The notes under the pieces: generated by a model | What the model was told of the DNA's origin: nothing | The model's database searches: none | Seen by the model: the letters and a program-made list of their open reading frames with translations, nothing else | Shown: positions 1 through 12,292 of the stretch, piece after piece | Numbering within the stretch: position 1 is the stretch's first letter | Layout of the letters: each line of letters opens with the position of its first letter | Position numbers and translations under genes: made by a program | Assembly: GCA_030847615.1 (NCBI GenBank) | Contig: JAUMIR010000004.1 | Location: forward strand, 72,447,001 to 72,511,000 | Reading direction: 5' to 3' | Length of the DNA stretch: 64,000 bases | DNA from: Gambelia wislizenii | Taxonomy: Eukaryota; Chordata; Lepidosauria; Squamata; Crotaphytidae

Positions 1-620
1 ACAACTTCACTAGACATAAAGAGAGGGACTACACAGAATGTAAAATATAAATGAAAGTGGGGTGCTGTGGGAATGGACATTTCCTAGCCCATTTGGCAAT
101 GTGGTAGATGGGAAACCTCCTCGCAGGAACAGCTAGTAAACATCAGGTTTGTGGAAGTGTCATGGTTGGGAAGACAGTAGGAAAAGTTATTCCATCAAGG
201 TGCAAGGTTGAAGCTGAACTGAGATGAAGGTCCTGAGGAAAGAACCCATGCAAAGCAGACACCAGTGTCAACCTCCCCCATAGGAGGTATGCATGCATGT
301 ATATAGGGTTGGTGGGACATGAAGAAGATGGGGCATATTAGGACAATAGATCATAAACTGGGGCATGTGATGTCAATGCCCATTCTAGGGGTCACTGGTC
401 TGTCAAGAGAAGTGCAGAGCTAAAGGATACCACATTGGTTACAATGAAGGAAAAGTGGGGAAAAGTTGGGAATGGCTGCTGATGCTTTGCCCTACCTCTT
501 AGTCAAAAAGGGAATAAATTGGCATTTGAAAATTACTTTTTGAATGAAAAATCTCAGAATTCCCTGAGCAGTATGACCAAAGTCATGCTGATCAGAGGAT
601 TTTTGGAACCTATAGGGCAA
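1..620. other. No recognised feature
   Basis: AT-rich, low-copy-looking sequence. I see no open frame of note, no SINE boxes, no terminal inverted repeats and no sequence shared with other parts of the window. Confidence 0.5.
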
Positions 621-631
621 AAAAGAAGTGT

Positions 632-3600
632 TGGTAAGCTCTACAATCAATTATAGCAGTCCCTATATTAAAGGAGCACATAAACAAATGGCAAAGGGAT
701 CAACCGATCTCACTATTGAACTCGGATTACAAACTTTACACTGTAATACTTGTGGAAAGATTGAAAGAGGTACTACACACCTGGATAAAGGAAGATCAAA
801 CAGGATTTTTACCTCAAAGGTCAATAAAAGATAACATAAGGATAGTGATTGACCTATTAGAACATTATGAAAAGTATAATGAAAAGAAGTTAGCATTAAT
901 CTTTCTTGACGCAGAAAAGGCATTCGATAGTATTAGCTGGGAATTTTTGAAGAAGGTTCTAGAAGAAATAAACATAGGAACAAATTTTATAAAATGGGTG
1001 AAAGAAATATATAAAGAACAAAAGACAAAAATGAACATAAATGGTGACCAGACGGAATGGATAAAAATAAATAAACGTGGCAAGGATGCCCGCTCTCCCC
1101 ACTCCTCTTCATTCTAGTACTCAAAGTTTTGAACAGGCAAATTAGACAAAACCAAGAAATAAAATCATTAAAATTAAAAAAAAAACCCTTCACATTCAAA
1201 ATAAGAGCATTTGCAGATGATTTCATGATAGCATTGGAAGAACCAAAGGAAAGTGTAAAACATCTACACAAGACGATACAGGAGTTTGGAGAACATGCAG
1301 GTCTAAAGATAAACGAAAAAAGACAAACATGATAGTGAAGAACTTAAAGAAGAAGGAAGTGGAAGAACTACAAATAATATCAGGATTCAGAGTTGTAACA
1401 AAAACAAAATACCTTGTAATAACATTATCAAGTAAAAATACAGAACTCTTCGAAAACAATTACAAGAAAACATAGATAAATATAAAAGATCTTAAAAATT
1501 GGTCCTTAACACTGATGGGAAGGACTGCAGCGATTAAAATGTCAGTTCTGCCGAAGTTATTATATTTGTTTCAAGCAATCCCGATAATAAAGAATAATTG
1601 TGTTTTTCCAGCATGGCAGAAAGATCTATCAAAGTTCATCTGGGCAGGCAAAAAGCCAAGAATAAAAATGAGATCTATACAAGATACGGTGGAAAGAGGA
1701 GGAATGGGGTTACCGGACATAAAAACATATTATTGTGCATGTTGCCTTACATGGTTAATGACATGGATAAACTTAGAAGATAGGAAGATTTTAGAACTGG
1801 AAAAGAGTTGAATTAGATTTAGGTTTTCTTGCATTCTTATGGCAAGACAAATTTAAAAATAACAAAGCATTCAATAATTCTGTAATTAGAAGGTCACTCC
1901 TCAGAGTTTGGTTAAGGTACAAATCAACAATATGTACAAAAACACCAATATGGCTATCACCTCAAGAAGCTTTTAATAGAAATGACAATTTAAAAACACA
2001 AACATGGATTACTTATCTCTGGCTTTTCTTCGCAAATGAAGATTCAGGAAGGACTCATCCCGCGCTCTCTGCAAGCGTGCTGATGACTAGAAAGGCCAAT
2101 CCGAGATAAACAAGTCTAAACGTGCCCTGCCCAGCGCAGCTGTGTTCTCAATATCATGGCCTCAATACTGGTGATCCCTGCTTGCTCAAGGACAGCAACA
2201 TTTGTCACATAGTCAGTCCAGTGTATATTTAGGATTGTGCGTAGACAGCGCTGATGAAAGCGCTCGAGGAGTTGTAGGTGGTGGCAGCGATAGGTGACCC
2301 ATGTTTCAGATCCATAAAGGAGGATAGACAGTACAATGGCTCTATACACACTGATTTTTGTGCTTTGCCTCAGGTGTTTATTGCTCCAGACTCTTTTGTG
2401 AAGTCTTCCAAATGCACTATATGCCTTTGCTAATCTGTAATCGATCTCTTTGTCAATCTTGGCATCTGAGGAGATGATGCTTCCCAGGTAGGTGAACTGC
2501 TGAACGGACTTGAGCCCAGATTTGCCGACGGCAATGTGGGGATGGTGGTGTTCGTCCTGTGGTGCAGGCTGGTAAGGAACTTCTGTTTTCTTCAGGTTGA
2601 CTTCCAGCCCAAACAGCTCTGCAGCTGTTGCAAAGCAGGACGTTAGGTGCTGCAGAGCTGCTTCTGTGTGGGCAACAAGGGCAGCAGCATCAGCAAAGAG
2701 CAGTTCACGGACTAGATAGTTTAGAGTCTTAGTGTGAGCCCTCAGACGGCTTAAGTTAAACAAGCTACCATCAGTACGGTAACGTATATAGATGCCGTCA
2801 TCTTCTTCAAGCTCTGCCATAGCCCTTTGGAGCATCATGCTAAAAAAGATTGTAAATAAAGTTGGTGCAAGAACACAACCTTGCTTCACTCCATTAGTTA
2901 TTAGAAAGGGCTCTGAAAGAGCATCGCCATATCTGACTTGACCACGCTGGCCCTCATGTAGCATGATAATCATTTTAAGGAATTTGGGGGGACATCCTAG
3001 TCTTTCCAGGATCTGCCACAGACCTTTTCTACTCACAGTGTTGAAGGCTTTGGTGAGGTCGACAAATGTTACATAGAGACCCTTGTTCTGCTCTCTACAT
3101 TTCTCTTGCAGTTGTCTAAGGGCAAATACCATGTCTGTAGTATTCCTATTGGCTCTGAAGCCACATTGGCTTTCAGGGAGAAGTTCTTCTGCAATAGCAG
3201 GAACTAATCTGTTCAGGAGTATCCTTGCAAGGATTTTTCCAGCAATAGAGAGCAGTGTTATGCCTCGATAGTTTGAGCAATCGAATTTTGCTCCTTTTTT
3301 CTTGTACAGGGTGATGATGACTGCATCTTGGAGGTCTGATGGCAGTTCCCCTTTTTCCCAGCAATTCACATGATCTCCGTGCATGATCTCCGTGTTTCCA
3401 AACTTCAGGTGGGATTCCATCAATCCCTGCTGCCTTGCCATTTTTCATCTGCTGTATAGCCTTAAGGGTCTCTTCCAAATTGGGAACTATGTCCAATTCA
3501 TTTTTCATCATTTTTTGTATCATATTTTGGATAGCTGAGCCTTGGACTACTCGGTTGGCACTAAAGAGACTTTGAAAATGTTCAGCCCATCAATTCAGGA

Positions 3601-4860
3601 TGGAGGCTTTATCAGTAATTAATGTTTGACTATCTGTACTGTATAAGGAGCTTTGGACCTGATAAGTAGGTCCAAACACTGCTTTAAGAGCTTCATAAAA
3701 TCCTCTATGATCACCCAGATCTGCACAGCATTGTGTCTTTTCTGCTATATTGATCCACCACTTGTTCTGCATGTCTCGAGGAATTATTAAAAGTAGAAAA
3801 TGGCAAATATCAATTTAAGGAGATACAAGAACTACAAGAGGAAGGAATAAACTGCAACTGGTTTCAGTACAAGCAACTACGTGAACAATATATAAGAGAC
3901 GTAAAGTTATATGGAATAGAACATAATTTGATGGAATTTGAATTAATAAGAACTTCAGACAAACAGCATACAATTCCAAAATTATATAAATATCTACTAA
4001 AATTAGAAACGGAAAGAGATCTGATCAAGGAGAACATGATACAATGGGCAAAGAATATAGGACACCTAATATTATTAAATCAGTGGGAAAGAGACTGGAA
4101 AATAGGAATAAAAATGATAAAACCAGCATCTATGAAGGAGAACTTTCATAAAATGTTCTATAGATGGCACTTAACACCAGATAGATTATCTAAGATGTAT
4201 AAAAATCAAGATAATAGGTGCTGAAGTGTCAAAAGACCAACGGTACATATTTTTATATATGGTGGACTTGCCCAGAGATACAAAAATACTGGAGTAAAAT
4301 TCGAAAAGAAATGAAAGAGATGATAGGTATCAGTTTACAAATGAAACCAGAGGGATTTTTATTAAATATGATAGATGAAACATTATTGATACATCAACAG
4401 AAAATAATAATAAACTTACTAACAGCAGCAAGAATGCATTACGCAAAATATTGGAAGGATAAAGCGACTCTGACTATAGACGAATGGAAAATAAAAATAA
4501 TGGAAATTATAGAAAACGATAAATTATCAAGATTGTTAAAAGACCAAGGTCTGAAAACGTTTTATAAAGAATGGGGAAAAGAATAAATATGGAGAAAACA
4601 TGATGCTAAATGTGCTGGAGTAATGGTGATCATGCAGTAATAAGTTAAAAGAAGGAAAAGAGGGTTGTAATACTTACAAGAAGTTGCAGAAAACAGAGGT
4701 TAGGAAGTGGGTGTAAACAAGAAAAGTCAAGGAGAAAAATAATTTTAAGGATACAAATATATGTTTGTAAAATGTAAATTAAAAAACGCCACACAAAGAG
4801 AATGAAATGTAAAACCAGTATTTTATTTTTTTAAGTATGTAAAGTTTAAAAAAAACAATT
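632..4860 (+). mobile_element. L1 LINE, decayed ORF2 (RT to C-terminus), interrupted
   Basis: This is a remnant of an L1 retrotransposon second reading frame, which in intact copies encodes endonuclease and reverse transcriptase. The RT region begins around 690 with a frame reading LLNSDYKLYTVILVERL. It continues with EDQTGFLPQRS and FLDAEKAFDSISW (about 780-945), and the RAFADDFMIAL motif sits near 1203-1236 in another frame, so the catalytic FADD is still readable. Frames change at about 1080, 1330 and 1810, so no product can be made. A different LINE splits it at 2020-3771. The ORF2 tail resumes at about 3778 and ends near 4586 with a Cys-rich segment (DNRC..CQKTNGTYFYIWWTC, about 4213-4270) typical of the L1 ORF2 C-terminus, again across a frame break. 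An A-rich 3' region follows to about 4860. The endonuclease and ORF1 are absent, as in a 5'-truncated copy. Both outer limits are approximate. Confidence 0.85.
2020..3771 (-). mobile_element. Non-LTR LINE (RTE/Vingi-like, family uncertain) inserted in L1
   Basis: A 5'-truncated LINE reverse transcriptase on the minus strand. One frame (3441-2116) holds most of the RT. It reads ITLYKKKGAKFDCSNYRG, ESQCGFRANRNTTDMVFALR, FVDLTKAFNTVSR and NGVKQGCVLAPTLFTIFF, followed by LLFADAAALV where a YADD/FADD box is expected, so the second catalytic Asp is lost. The C-terminal part has ILYGSETWVTY and LRTQLRWAGHV. An overlapping second frame (3523-3173) carries LEETLKAIQQMKNGKAAGIDGIPPEVW, normally contiguous with the RT, so there is a frameshift near 3400. 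After the last in-frame codons the sequence jumps to a 3' tail (about 2105-2020) also found at 47.1-47.2 kb, suggesting an internal deletion. The L1 host carries TATCTC (2014-2019) on one side and TGTCTC (3772-3777) on the other, a likely imperfect target duplication. Assignment to RTE or Vingi is from memory of motif style only. Confidence 0.75.
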
Positions 4861-5450
4861 TAAAAAAACAAATGGCAAATGGCATGACATCTGAACCCAA
4901 AAGAATGGAAAGAGAGAGGATTAGCATGCAAGTGGGTAAGAACCCACACACTACCATCACCATGTTCTACAGAGCAGGGATAGTAGAACAAAAATAATAC
5001 ACAATGATAAAGATCAACAAGAGTAGAGTGATATCAACTGGAAAAGTCTAGATTTCTGGGACTAAGAAGAGAAAAGGGGTTGCATAAGAGAAAGATAAGA
5101 TGGAATGTCTGATTTGTTAATTGCCACATGACGATTTAGAAAACCATAAGCAAAGGAATGACAAGGAACATATCCTAAATTAGTATGGTAAAAATCAGGA
5201 TGAGGAAAACACAGGGGTTGAGGACAATTTCACCAGCTAACACAAATAAAAAAGAGCAGAAGAATAAATTAAATGCTTGACAGCAAATAAGCACAACTTT
5301 ATTCCATATGGACTGGCTATTAAATGGTAGCTAGCAATATTTTTCCTGTGGTGGTGGTGATGGATACTAATAATGTACTTAGGTTTACATGTATCTCTTC
5401 ATAGCAGTGCCATGCAATTACAATTGTACTGCTGGGTGAGGGGCACATCC
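4861..5450. other. No recognised feature
   Basis: AT-rich sequence after the L1 3' region. No coding frame, terminal inverted repeat or SINE promoter box is visible. Confidence 0.5.
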
Positions 5451-5548
5451 AGAGCTTGGAAAAGTTGCTTTGTGGACTGTAGTCCCCAGAATCCCCCACT
5501 AGGGACCCTGCTGGGAATTGTAGTCCAAAAAGTAACTTTTCCAAGGCT
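5451..5548. mobile_element. Short MITE, about 100 bp, AGAGCTTGGAAAAGTT termini
   Basis: The two ends are inverted copies: AGAGCTTGGAAAAGTT at the left and AACTTTTCCAAGGCT at the right, with GGACTGTAGTCCCCAGAATCC inside on one arm and GGGAATTGTAGTCC on the other, so the whole unit folds back. Related copies lie at 42181-42284, 57832-57938 and 57980-58090. It has no coding capacity. The superfamily is not determined, because I could not define target duplications cleanly. Confidence 0.6.
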
Positions 5549-8500
5549 AGGATGATTTTGCTTGCATTCTGATTTACAGTATTTTTTAAAATTCCTATGA
5601 GCCATGAAAGTCAGCAGTGGCCTAGATCACAGCTAAGAGTATGTGATGGGATAGGACTTTTCAGGTTCCACCACAAATTATCTTTTTAAAGTGTTATCAT
5701 TTGAATTTGGACAACACTGAACCACTTCACCTTGTCTACCTTGTATATAGATCTGCCCCTACCTATGTAGCAGTAATTTGTGTAAAAAGGAGGAAAGAGA
5801 GAAAAGAAATTCGAAATTAGCATTATGAATCTGACCAATATCTTGGATTATTGCTTCACTATCATTTGTTTAAATGGCATTTTTTGGAGTTTTGTCACAG
5901 ATTGCATGAGAAGGGAAGCAGCCATTGTGCTCATTCTGTTGATGATGGAAAGGCCAAGAGTCACAGCCCATTTCAGTCATCAAACATGCCTTTCAGCTCT
6001 TCACTAGAACATCAATTCCTGAGCCTGTTGTTGGATTTCTCTACAAATTCTTTGTATTTGGGCAAGCTCTTGACATCCTTTACCTTGAAATATATTTATA
6101 ATGTCATGTTTATTCAAGTTTAATTTTTTCCTGGACATGTATTGTGCACTTTTAATATTGTGACCCACTTTGAGCTATAGGTTCAGATTATGAAAAGGAG
6201 GAGTACAGTATTGACACCATTCATGTGATTTGACAAGAGAATTCTCTTCTCTATTTTTAAGCGAAAGACTGTGTACATTGAGCTGATAAAGGGAGGGGAA
6301 ACACTTCACTTGACAGCATACCAAATGTTGTGTCATGCTCTGGCACTGGAATTGGAAGCCTGGTGGATATCGACTTCTCTAATGCCAGAATAACAATCCC
6401 AGAATGCACTAGTTCTAGCATGCTGGCAGGTTTAAACTCATGGTTCTGTTGCCACTGGTCAAGCTGTGATTGGAATCATAAAACCCAGGTAGGGTGCTCT
6501 GTTCCCACAGTTCCCACATTAGTGTGTGGCTGTTGTGGGGAAAAGATTAGACCCCTGAGAAGAGGAATATCTAGATTCAGCACATAAATCCCCATATCTT
6601 CTCCTGTTTGCAGGACTGGGAAAGACCCAATCTTAAAAGGCAGGACAAACTGTTCATAAAAGGACAGATGCAGTTACTAGGTTGGGATGTGAAATCAGTG
6701 TATTATTCACTAACAGCTGAGCCCATGTTAGTGGTTCTGTCTGTTCCATTGCCAGAGCTGAGAGGAGGTAACCAATCTAGCATATTACAGTATGATCTTG
6801 ATCACAGGCCTATGTGTCTACTCTATTGAAATCCATAATTACAACCAAGTACTACCATAGGGTGGCCAGATTTCCTACTTTACATTGAAGGGTCATCATA
6901 GCATTGCCCTCTACCAGAAGGCATGCTCTAATTCTTTTTAATAATACTGACCAATCTACTAATCGTAAATTCCATTGTAAAGGTGAATAACCAGTGATAC
7001 ACTTCCTTTCAAGATGCAACATGTAAGTAGCCATTCTAGACCAAAGGAGACAGACCACAAGGAGAAGAATGATAATCAATGTTAAAAGATTCAAATTAAC
7101 TTTTGAATAATCCATCATTGAATGTCAGTGTGATCAAGGGCAGGTTTGCTTCTAATTAAAATTTTCGACCCAAATGCATTTGAAACCACAGCAGATATAG
7201 TCTGACCCCAAAATATATAAAAAAAATGGTCTCCCAAGTTATTGGGAGATCTTGTTACCTAATGGATGTGTTTATATTTAAAGTATATGTGCTGACCTCA
7301 GGCAAACATTTCCAAATGCACTGAGGATACAAAACAGTTTAGGAGTGCAAAACTCCATGTACTGAACACAGACTGGAAGAATAAACTAGTTGTACTTATG
7401 AAGCAGGGGTAGTAAAAAAAAAAACCTGTTACCTGAAGTGGTGCAAGAAATTACACTTCCCTGCCACAGTTAAGATACATCGGCTGAGATTGTACATTGC
7501 CTAGTTAGTTACAAGTGTATAACTAAATAATGTCTCCTGGCCTGACCTCCCCAACCTGCTTGAGCAGGCAGTAGCCACACTGAGTGATGGAGGAGGTCAG
7601 TTCTGCTGCTGATCAAGGCACAGCAGGGCGATGTTTCCAGCCTCCTCCTTCCAGTGAACAAGGCTGTGACAATCAGAAGCAGGACCCCTGTCACAATTCC
7701 TTTTTGCAGCCTTACTCACTGCTGGAAGGGGTTGGAAACATCATCCTGATGCACCTTACTCAGCAGCAGAATAGACCCTGAGGCACAAAATCCCACAAAT
7801 GCTTTTCCTCCTCTGTGGCAATAAAAAATACAGCACTAATTAAAGACTATTCTCTTTCAATACATCCAAAATCAGCTTCCTGAGGCAGTTGCTTCACCCT
7901 GGATACTGGTCGGGCAGGACCGCTCATGCAGGACCCTCTACATAATTAGGAAGTCCAATCACACAGGACTTCCTGGTTGTGTGGACATGTTCCTCTTTCA
8001 GACCTTCACTCAGTGAATGGAAGTCAGAAATGCAGAGATAAGAGGGTGGGAACAACATTGGGGCAAGGATGGGATACAACCTCACTCCACTTTAATCATA
8101 TGGATCCCCTTCATTTGAGTAATTCAGGGTGGAGTGTGGTCCTAGGGCCTCTTGTGGACACTCAAAGTTGTTTTTGCAGCCCTCAAGCTCCCCTCCCCAA
8201 TATTCCCCTGACTGACCTCTTTCTGTCCCCCCCCCAACCAGGAGAACTGCCTCTCCTGGAAGCTTCCAGGAGCAAGGAGTGACCTTTTAAATAGAATGCA
8301 GGAACTACCTTCACCCCCCACACACATACTATTTAGCTTTTTAAAATATCAGTTTTTCAAAATTATATATAGGCTTCTGCCAGTGTCTGTTTTGTTTGGG
8401 AATAATTTGAGTGGTCCCTATAGTCCCTATAGTAGAAAACTGGCCCTAGGTCTGCCTCATTTGCTTACCCCTGGAACAATGTGTAAAGGGTCTCTATATG

Positions 8501-8913
8501 GTTCCCAGCTCCGCATCACCCTGTTCATTTCTGTCTGGGCTTCTGTCTACCTGTATGTTGCCTAAAAAAGATATGAGAAAGAAGCAAAAACTGGGGTACA
8601 TCCAATGGAATCCCCAGAAGAAAAAATACATCATTGTTTATTGGTAGAAATAATACCTCAATAAACAATCTCTTTTGAGATTTGAGGTCTGTCTTGCTTC
8701 TTCTGCAACATAGAAAGAATAGAAGTCTTTTCCCCACACAAACACACACTGTGAAGGAAAGTAGGAAGACAATTGGGACATTTTTTGATTCTATGTTGTT
8801 AATGGCATTGATTAGACAGATGATGTTTATAAGCTTTTATCTCTTACATATCTTTTTAAACATGGGAAGACACTGTGTTTGGAACTATCCACACAGAAGT
8901 CCATCAGAACAGA
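5549..8913. other. Long stretch without recognised genes
   Basis: Mostly low-copy sequence. Around 6120-6215 (TATTGTGCACTTTTAATATT, then GACCCACTTTGAGCTATAGG) it resembles the degenerate 3' tail of an L2-type LINE, too short to call firmly. The open frames at 7500-7790 and 7977-8327 exist on both strands and have no recognisable domain or splice context. Confidence 0.45.
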
Positions 8914-10494
8914 ATCATAGAACCATAGAGTTGGAAAAGACCACAATGGCTGTCTAGTCCAACTCCCTATCATGCAGGAATGCTCAATCGAAGCACTCCC
9001 GACAGATGGCCATCCAGCCTCTGTTTAAAAACCTACAAAAAAGGAGACTCCACCACACTTCAAGGCAGTACATTCCACTGTCAAACAGCTCTTACCATCA
9101 GGAAGTTCTTCCTAATGTTTAGGTGGATCCTCTTTTACTATAATTTGAGTCAATTGCTCTGTGTCCTAGGAATTTATCAGACATGCAAAATACGGCATCA
9201 TAAGGACACCACATAACTGCGAAAGGGTGCGCGGATCAGACGACATCACCCTTTCACTGTTATAAAGAGCAAAAATCACATCATTTTTAACTGATGGCTT
9301 AAGCCATCAATAGATCCCCCTGTTGTTTTTTTCTGGCATTGCCAGCATGCAATACCTCAGGCCATTTAAATCACGTACTTATCCCGACAATGGCCGCTGT
9401 GGCACAAACACTTCAGGGTGAGATCTAGACATCCAGGTAAGTTTCACTCTTTTTATTACTCCCCCTGGGTTACTTGGGACTTTTTAAGTGTGTTTATGTG
9501 CTTGGTGTAACTTAAAATGCTTTTTTGTTTGTTTTTAACTTTGAATTTCCCATGCAATAAAATCGTGCAAGATTTCGAACAAGGAAGTGAATGGGGTTCC
9601 ATTCACTTCCTCTTCATTGCCAGGCACCTTTGCTGGTATTAGAAGGTAAGTGCGGGGGGGGGGTCATTCTTTTCCCAGAATAAAAATGCTTTTTATTTTA
9701 TGTCGGCAAAAGAACGTTTAAAGGGGCTGCGTCTGATAAAGTCCCTGGTCTCTGGAGCAGCAGAAAACAAGCTTGCTCCATCCTCACTATGACATCACAT
9801 CAAATATTTAAGCATGGCTAGCCTATCCCCTCTTAACCTTCTCTTCCCCAGACTAAACATGCCCATCTCCCAAAGCTGCTCCTCATAGGGCATGGCTTCC
9901 AGACCTCCCACCATTTTGGTTGCCCTCCTTTGGACACTTTCCAGCTTGTCAATATCCTTCTTGAATTGTGGTGCCCAGAGCTGGACACAGTATTCCAGGT
10001 GAGTTCTGACCAAAGTAGTGACACTATTACTTCCCTTGATCTAGACACTATACTCGTATTGATACAGCCAAGGATCGTATTGGCTTTTTTAGCTGCTGCA
10101 TCACACTGCAGACACATGTTCAGCTTGTGGTCCACTAAGACTCCTAGATCCCTTTCACATGTACTGCTATCAAACCAGGTGTCACCCATCCTATATCTGT
10201 GCATTTCATTTTTACTGCCTAAATGTAATATCCTACATTTCTCCCTGTTGAAATTCATTTTGTTAGTTTTGGCCCAGCTTTCTAATCTGTTAAGGTCATT
10301 TCGAATTCTGATCCTGTCCTCTGGGGTACTAGCTACCCCTTCTAATTTGGTGCCATCTGCAGACCTGATAAGAATGCCCTCTATTCCCTCATACAAGTCA
10401 TTGATAAAGACGTTGAATACCACTGGGCCCAGGACAGAACCCAATGGCACCCCGCTAGTCACTTCTCTCCAGGATGAAAAGGAGCCATTGGTGA
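8914..10494 (-). mobile_element. CR1 LINE, RT C-terminal half and 3' end, interrupted
   Basis: A reverse-strand CR1 copy. Its 3' end is at 8914, where the complement reads as the (ATTCTATG)n-type CR1 terminus (seen here as AGAATCATAGAACCATAGAG). Toward 10494 the minus-strand frame (10462-9833) gives VPLGSVLGPVVFNVFINDLYEG, then SADGTKLEG where FADDTKL is expected, so the catalytic Asp pair is lost. It continues with MNFNREKCRILHLGSKNEMHRYRMG and [12 protein letters not shown] second frame (10013-9795) continues with [24 protein letters not shown]. The copy is 5'-truncated and frameshifted, and a Harbinger-like element is inserted at 9169-9744. Near 10494 it meets another CR1 copy head to head. 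Confidence 0.9.
9169..9744. mobile_element. Harbinger-like non-autonomous DNA transposon, copy A
   Basis: The 576-bp insert has ends GGAATTTATCAGACATGC (left) and GCGTCTGATAAAGTCC (right), which are inverted repeats of one another. It sits inside the CR1 copy and is flanked by CTA (9166-9168) and CTG (9745-9747). Removing it and one flank restores the CR1 order GTGTCCTAGTCTCTGGAG seen uninterrupted near 52210, so a 3-bp CTA target duplication is well supported. The interior has no transposase. Parts of it (such as CTTACTTGGGTAACCCAGG-type stretches, here reversed) match copies B-D at 40.5, 41.4 and 60.6 kb, in opposite orientation to C. The PIF/Harbinger assignment rests on the 3-bp duplication and G-rich terminus and is an inference. 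Confidence 0.75.
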
Positions 10495-11252
10495 CTGCAC
10501 TTAAGGTACTACACTTAGGGCGGAAAAATGAAATGCATAGATATAGGATGGGGGAGACCTGGCTGAATGAGACTACGTGCGAAAAGGGATCTAGGAGTCC
10601 TAGTAGACCACAAGTTGAACATGAGTCAACAGTGTGATGCGGCAGCTAAAAAGGCCAATGCGATTTTGGGCTGCATCAATAGAAGTATTGTGTCTAGATC
10701 AAGGGAAGTAATAGTGCCACTCTATTCTGCCTTGGTCTAACCTCACCTAGAATACTGTGTCCAGTTCTGGGCACCACAATTCAAAAAGGATATTGACAAA
10801 TTGGAGTGTGTGCAAAGAAGTGTGACTAAAATGGTGAAAGGTCTGGAAACGATGCCTTATGAGGAGAGACTTAGGGAGCTGGGTATGTTTAGCCTGGAAA
10901 AAAGACAGTTAAGAGGCGATATGATAGCCCTGTTTAAGTATTTGAAGGGGTGTCACGTTGAGGATGGAGCAGGCTCGTTTTCTGCTGCTCCAGAGACTGG
11001 AACACGGAGCAATGGATGCAAGCTCCAGGAACAGAGATTCCACCTCAACATGAGGAGGAACTTTTTGACAGTCAGAGCTGTTCGGCAGTGGAACACACTT
11101 CCTCGGAGCGTGGTGGGGTCTCCTTCCTTGGAGGTCTTTAAACAGAGGCTGGATGGTCATCTGTCGGGGATGCTTTGATCATGAATTCCTGCGTGGCAGG
11201 GGGTTGGACTGGATGGCCCTCGTGGTCTCTTCCAACTCTGCAATTCTATGAT
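10495..11252 (+). mobile_element. CR1 LINE 3' part, head-to-head with previous copy
   Basis: A forward CR1 fragment. It begins near the RT motif read as LHLGRKNEMHRYRMGETW (10500-10560). The frame at 10801-11178 gives [49 protein letters not shown], and ends with FLTVRAVRQWNTLPRSVVGSPSLEVFKQRLDGHLSGML, the CR1 ORF2 C-terminus. A 3' UTR with GGACTGGATGGCCCTCGTGG follows, then TTCTATGATTCTA at the end. A stop interrupts the frame at about 10738. Its tail runs straight into a duplicated BovB-containing segment at 11253. Confidence 0.9.
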
Positions 11253-11760
11253 TCTAGAAGCCAAGATAACTAAATTGCAACTGTCATACTTTGGAAATAT
11301 CATAAGACAACACGGCTCATTAGAAAAGAAAATAATTCATGGTAATGTAGAAGGTAGTAGGAAAAGAGGAAGGCTGTATGACAGGTGGACAGACTCAATC
11401 CAGGAAGCCATGGCCCTGAGTTTGCAAATTCTGACCAGGGCAGCGGATGACTAGGAATCTTGGAGGTCTCTCATTCATAGGATCTCCATAAGTTGAAGTT
11501 GACTTGACAGCAATTAACAACAAATCTAAGGTACAGAACTCCATACCCAAATTGGATATGGTACCTTTGATAGCTCCAAGTTCAGACTAAAATCTGGAGC
11601 AGATCCAGCCCCTCCACTGATGTTGCTGCTACTAGTGGCACTGCTACGCACTACCAGTTTTTATTATAAAAGAAGGCAGATTAAAATTTATTATGGCCAG
11701 ATTCTTCTTACATATAGACTTGTGGGAAAATGAGTTTCCTATTTCAGTAGTAATGACATG
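11253..11760 (+). repeat. 508-bp segment duplicated in inverse at 39722-40229
   Basis: Hand alignment to the reverse complement of 39722-40229 gives equal length, no gaps and about seven mismatches (roughly 98-99% identity). The first 270 bases are an RTE-BovB 3' end: the frame at 11248-11454 reads VEGSRKRGRLYDRWTDSIQEAMALSLQ, and the BovB-like terminus AGTTGACTTGACAGCAATTAACAACAAAT ends near 11525 (written here as two overlapping motifs, GTTGACTTGACAG and CAATTAACAACAAAT). The remaining 235 bases lie beyond the BovB end. Both edges abut CR1 sequence here, whereas at 40.2 kb the BovB continues without a break. Confidence 0.9.
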
Positions 11761-12292
11761 GTCAGGCCTCACCTAGAATACTGTGTCCAGTTCTGGGCAC
11801 CACAATTCAAAAAGGATATTGACAAATTGGAGTGTGTCCAGAGGAGGGCAACTAAAATAGTGAAAGGTCTGGAAACCATGCCTTATGAGGAAAGACCTAG
11901 GGAGCTGGGTATGTTTAGCCTTGAAAAAAGATGGTTAAGGGGTGATATGATAGCCCTGTTCAAGTATTTGAAGGGGTGTCACATTGAGGATGGAGCTAGT
12001 TTGTTTCCTGCTGCTCCAGAGACTAGAACACAAAACAATGGATGCATGCTCCAAGAACAAAGATTCCACTTCAACATTAGGAGGAACTTTCTGACAGTAA
12101 GAGCTGTTTGACAGTGGAACACACTCCCTTGGAGCATGGTAGGGTCTCCTTCCTTGGAGGTCTTTAAACAGAGGCTGGATGGCCATCTGTCAGGGATGCT
12201 TTGATCATGATTCCTGTGTGGCAGGGGGTTGGACTGGATGGGCCTTGTAGTCTCTTCTAACTCTACAATTCTGTGATTCTATGATTCTATGA
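11761..12292 (+). mobile_element. CR1 LINE, 5'-truncated 3' end
   Basis: A forward CR1 3' fragment. The frame at 11758-12111 reads [72 protein letters not shown] and ends at a stop after RNFLTVRAV. The 3' UTR and the terminal ATTCTGTGATTCTATGATTC repeat follow to about 12292. It is very similar to the copy at 10495-11252. The 5' edge coincides exactly with the end of the duplicated BovB segment. Confidence 0.9.

Noticed and set aside
9930..10637. A 235-codon forward open frame
   Set aside because: It is antisense to the CR1 reverse transcriptase at its start and crosses the head-to-head CR1 junction; not a host gene.
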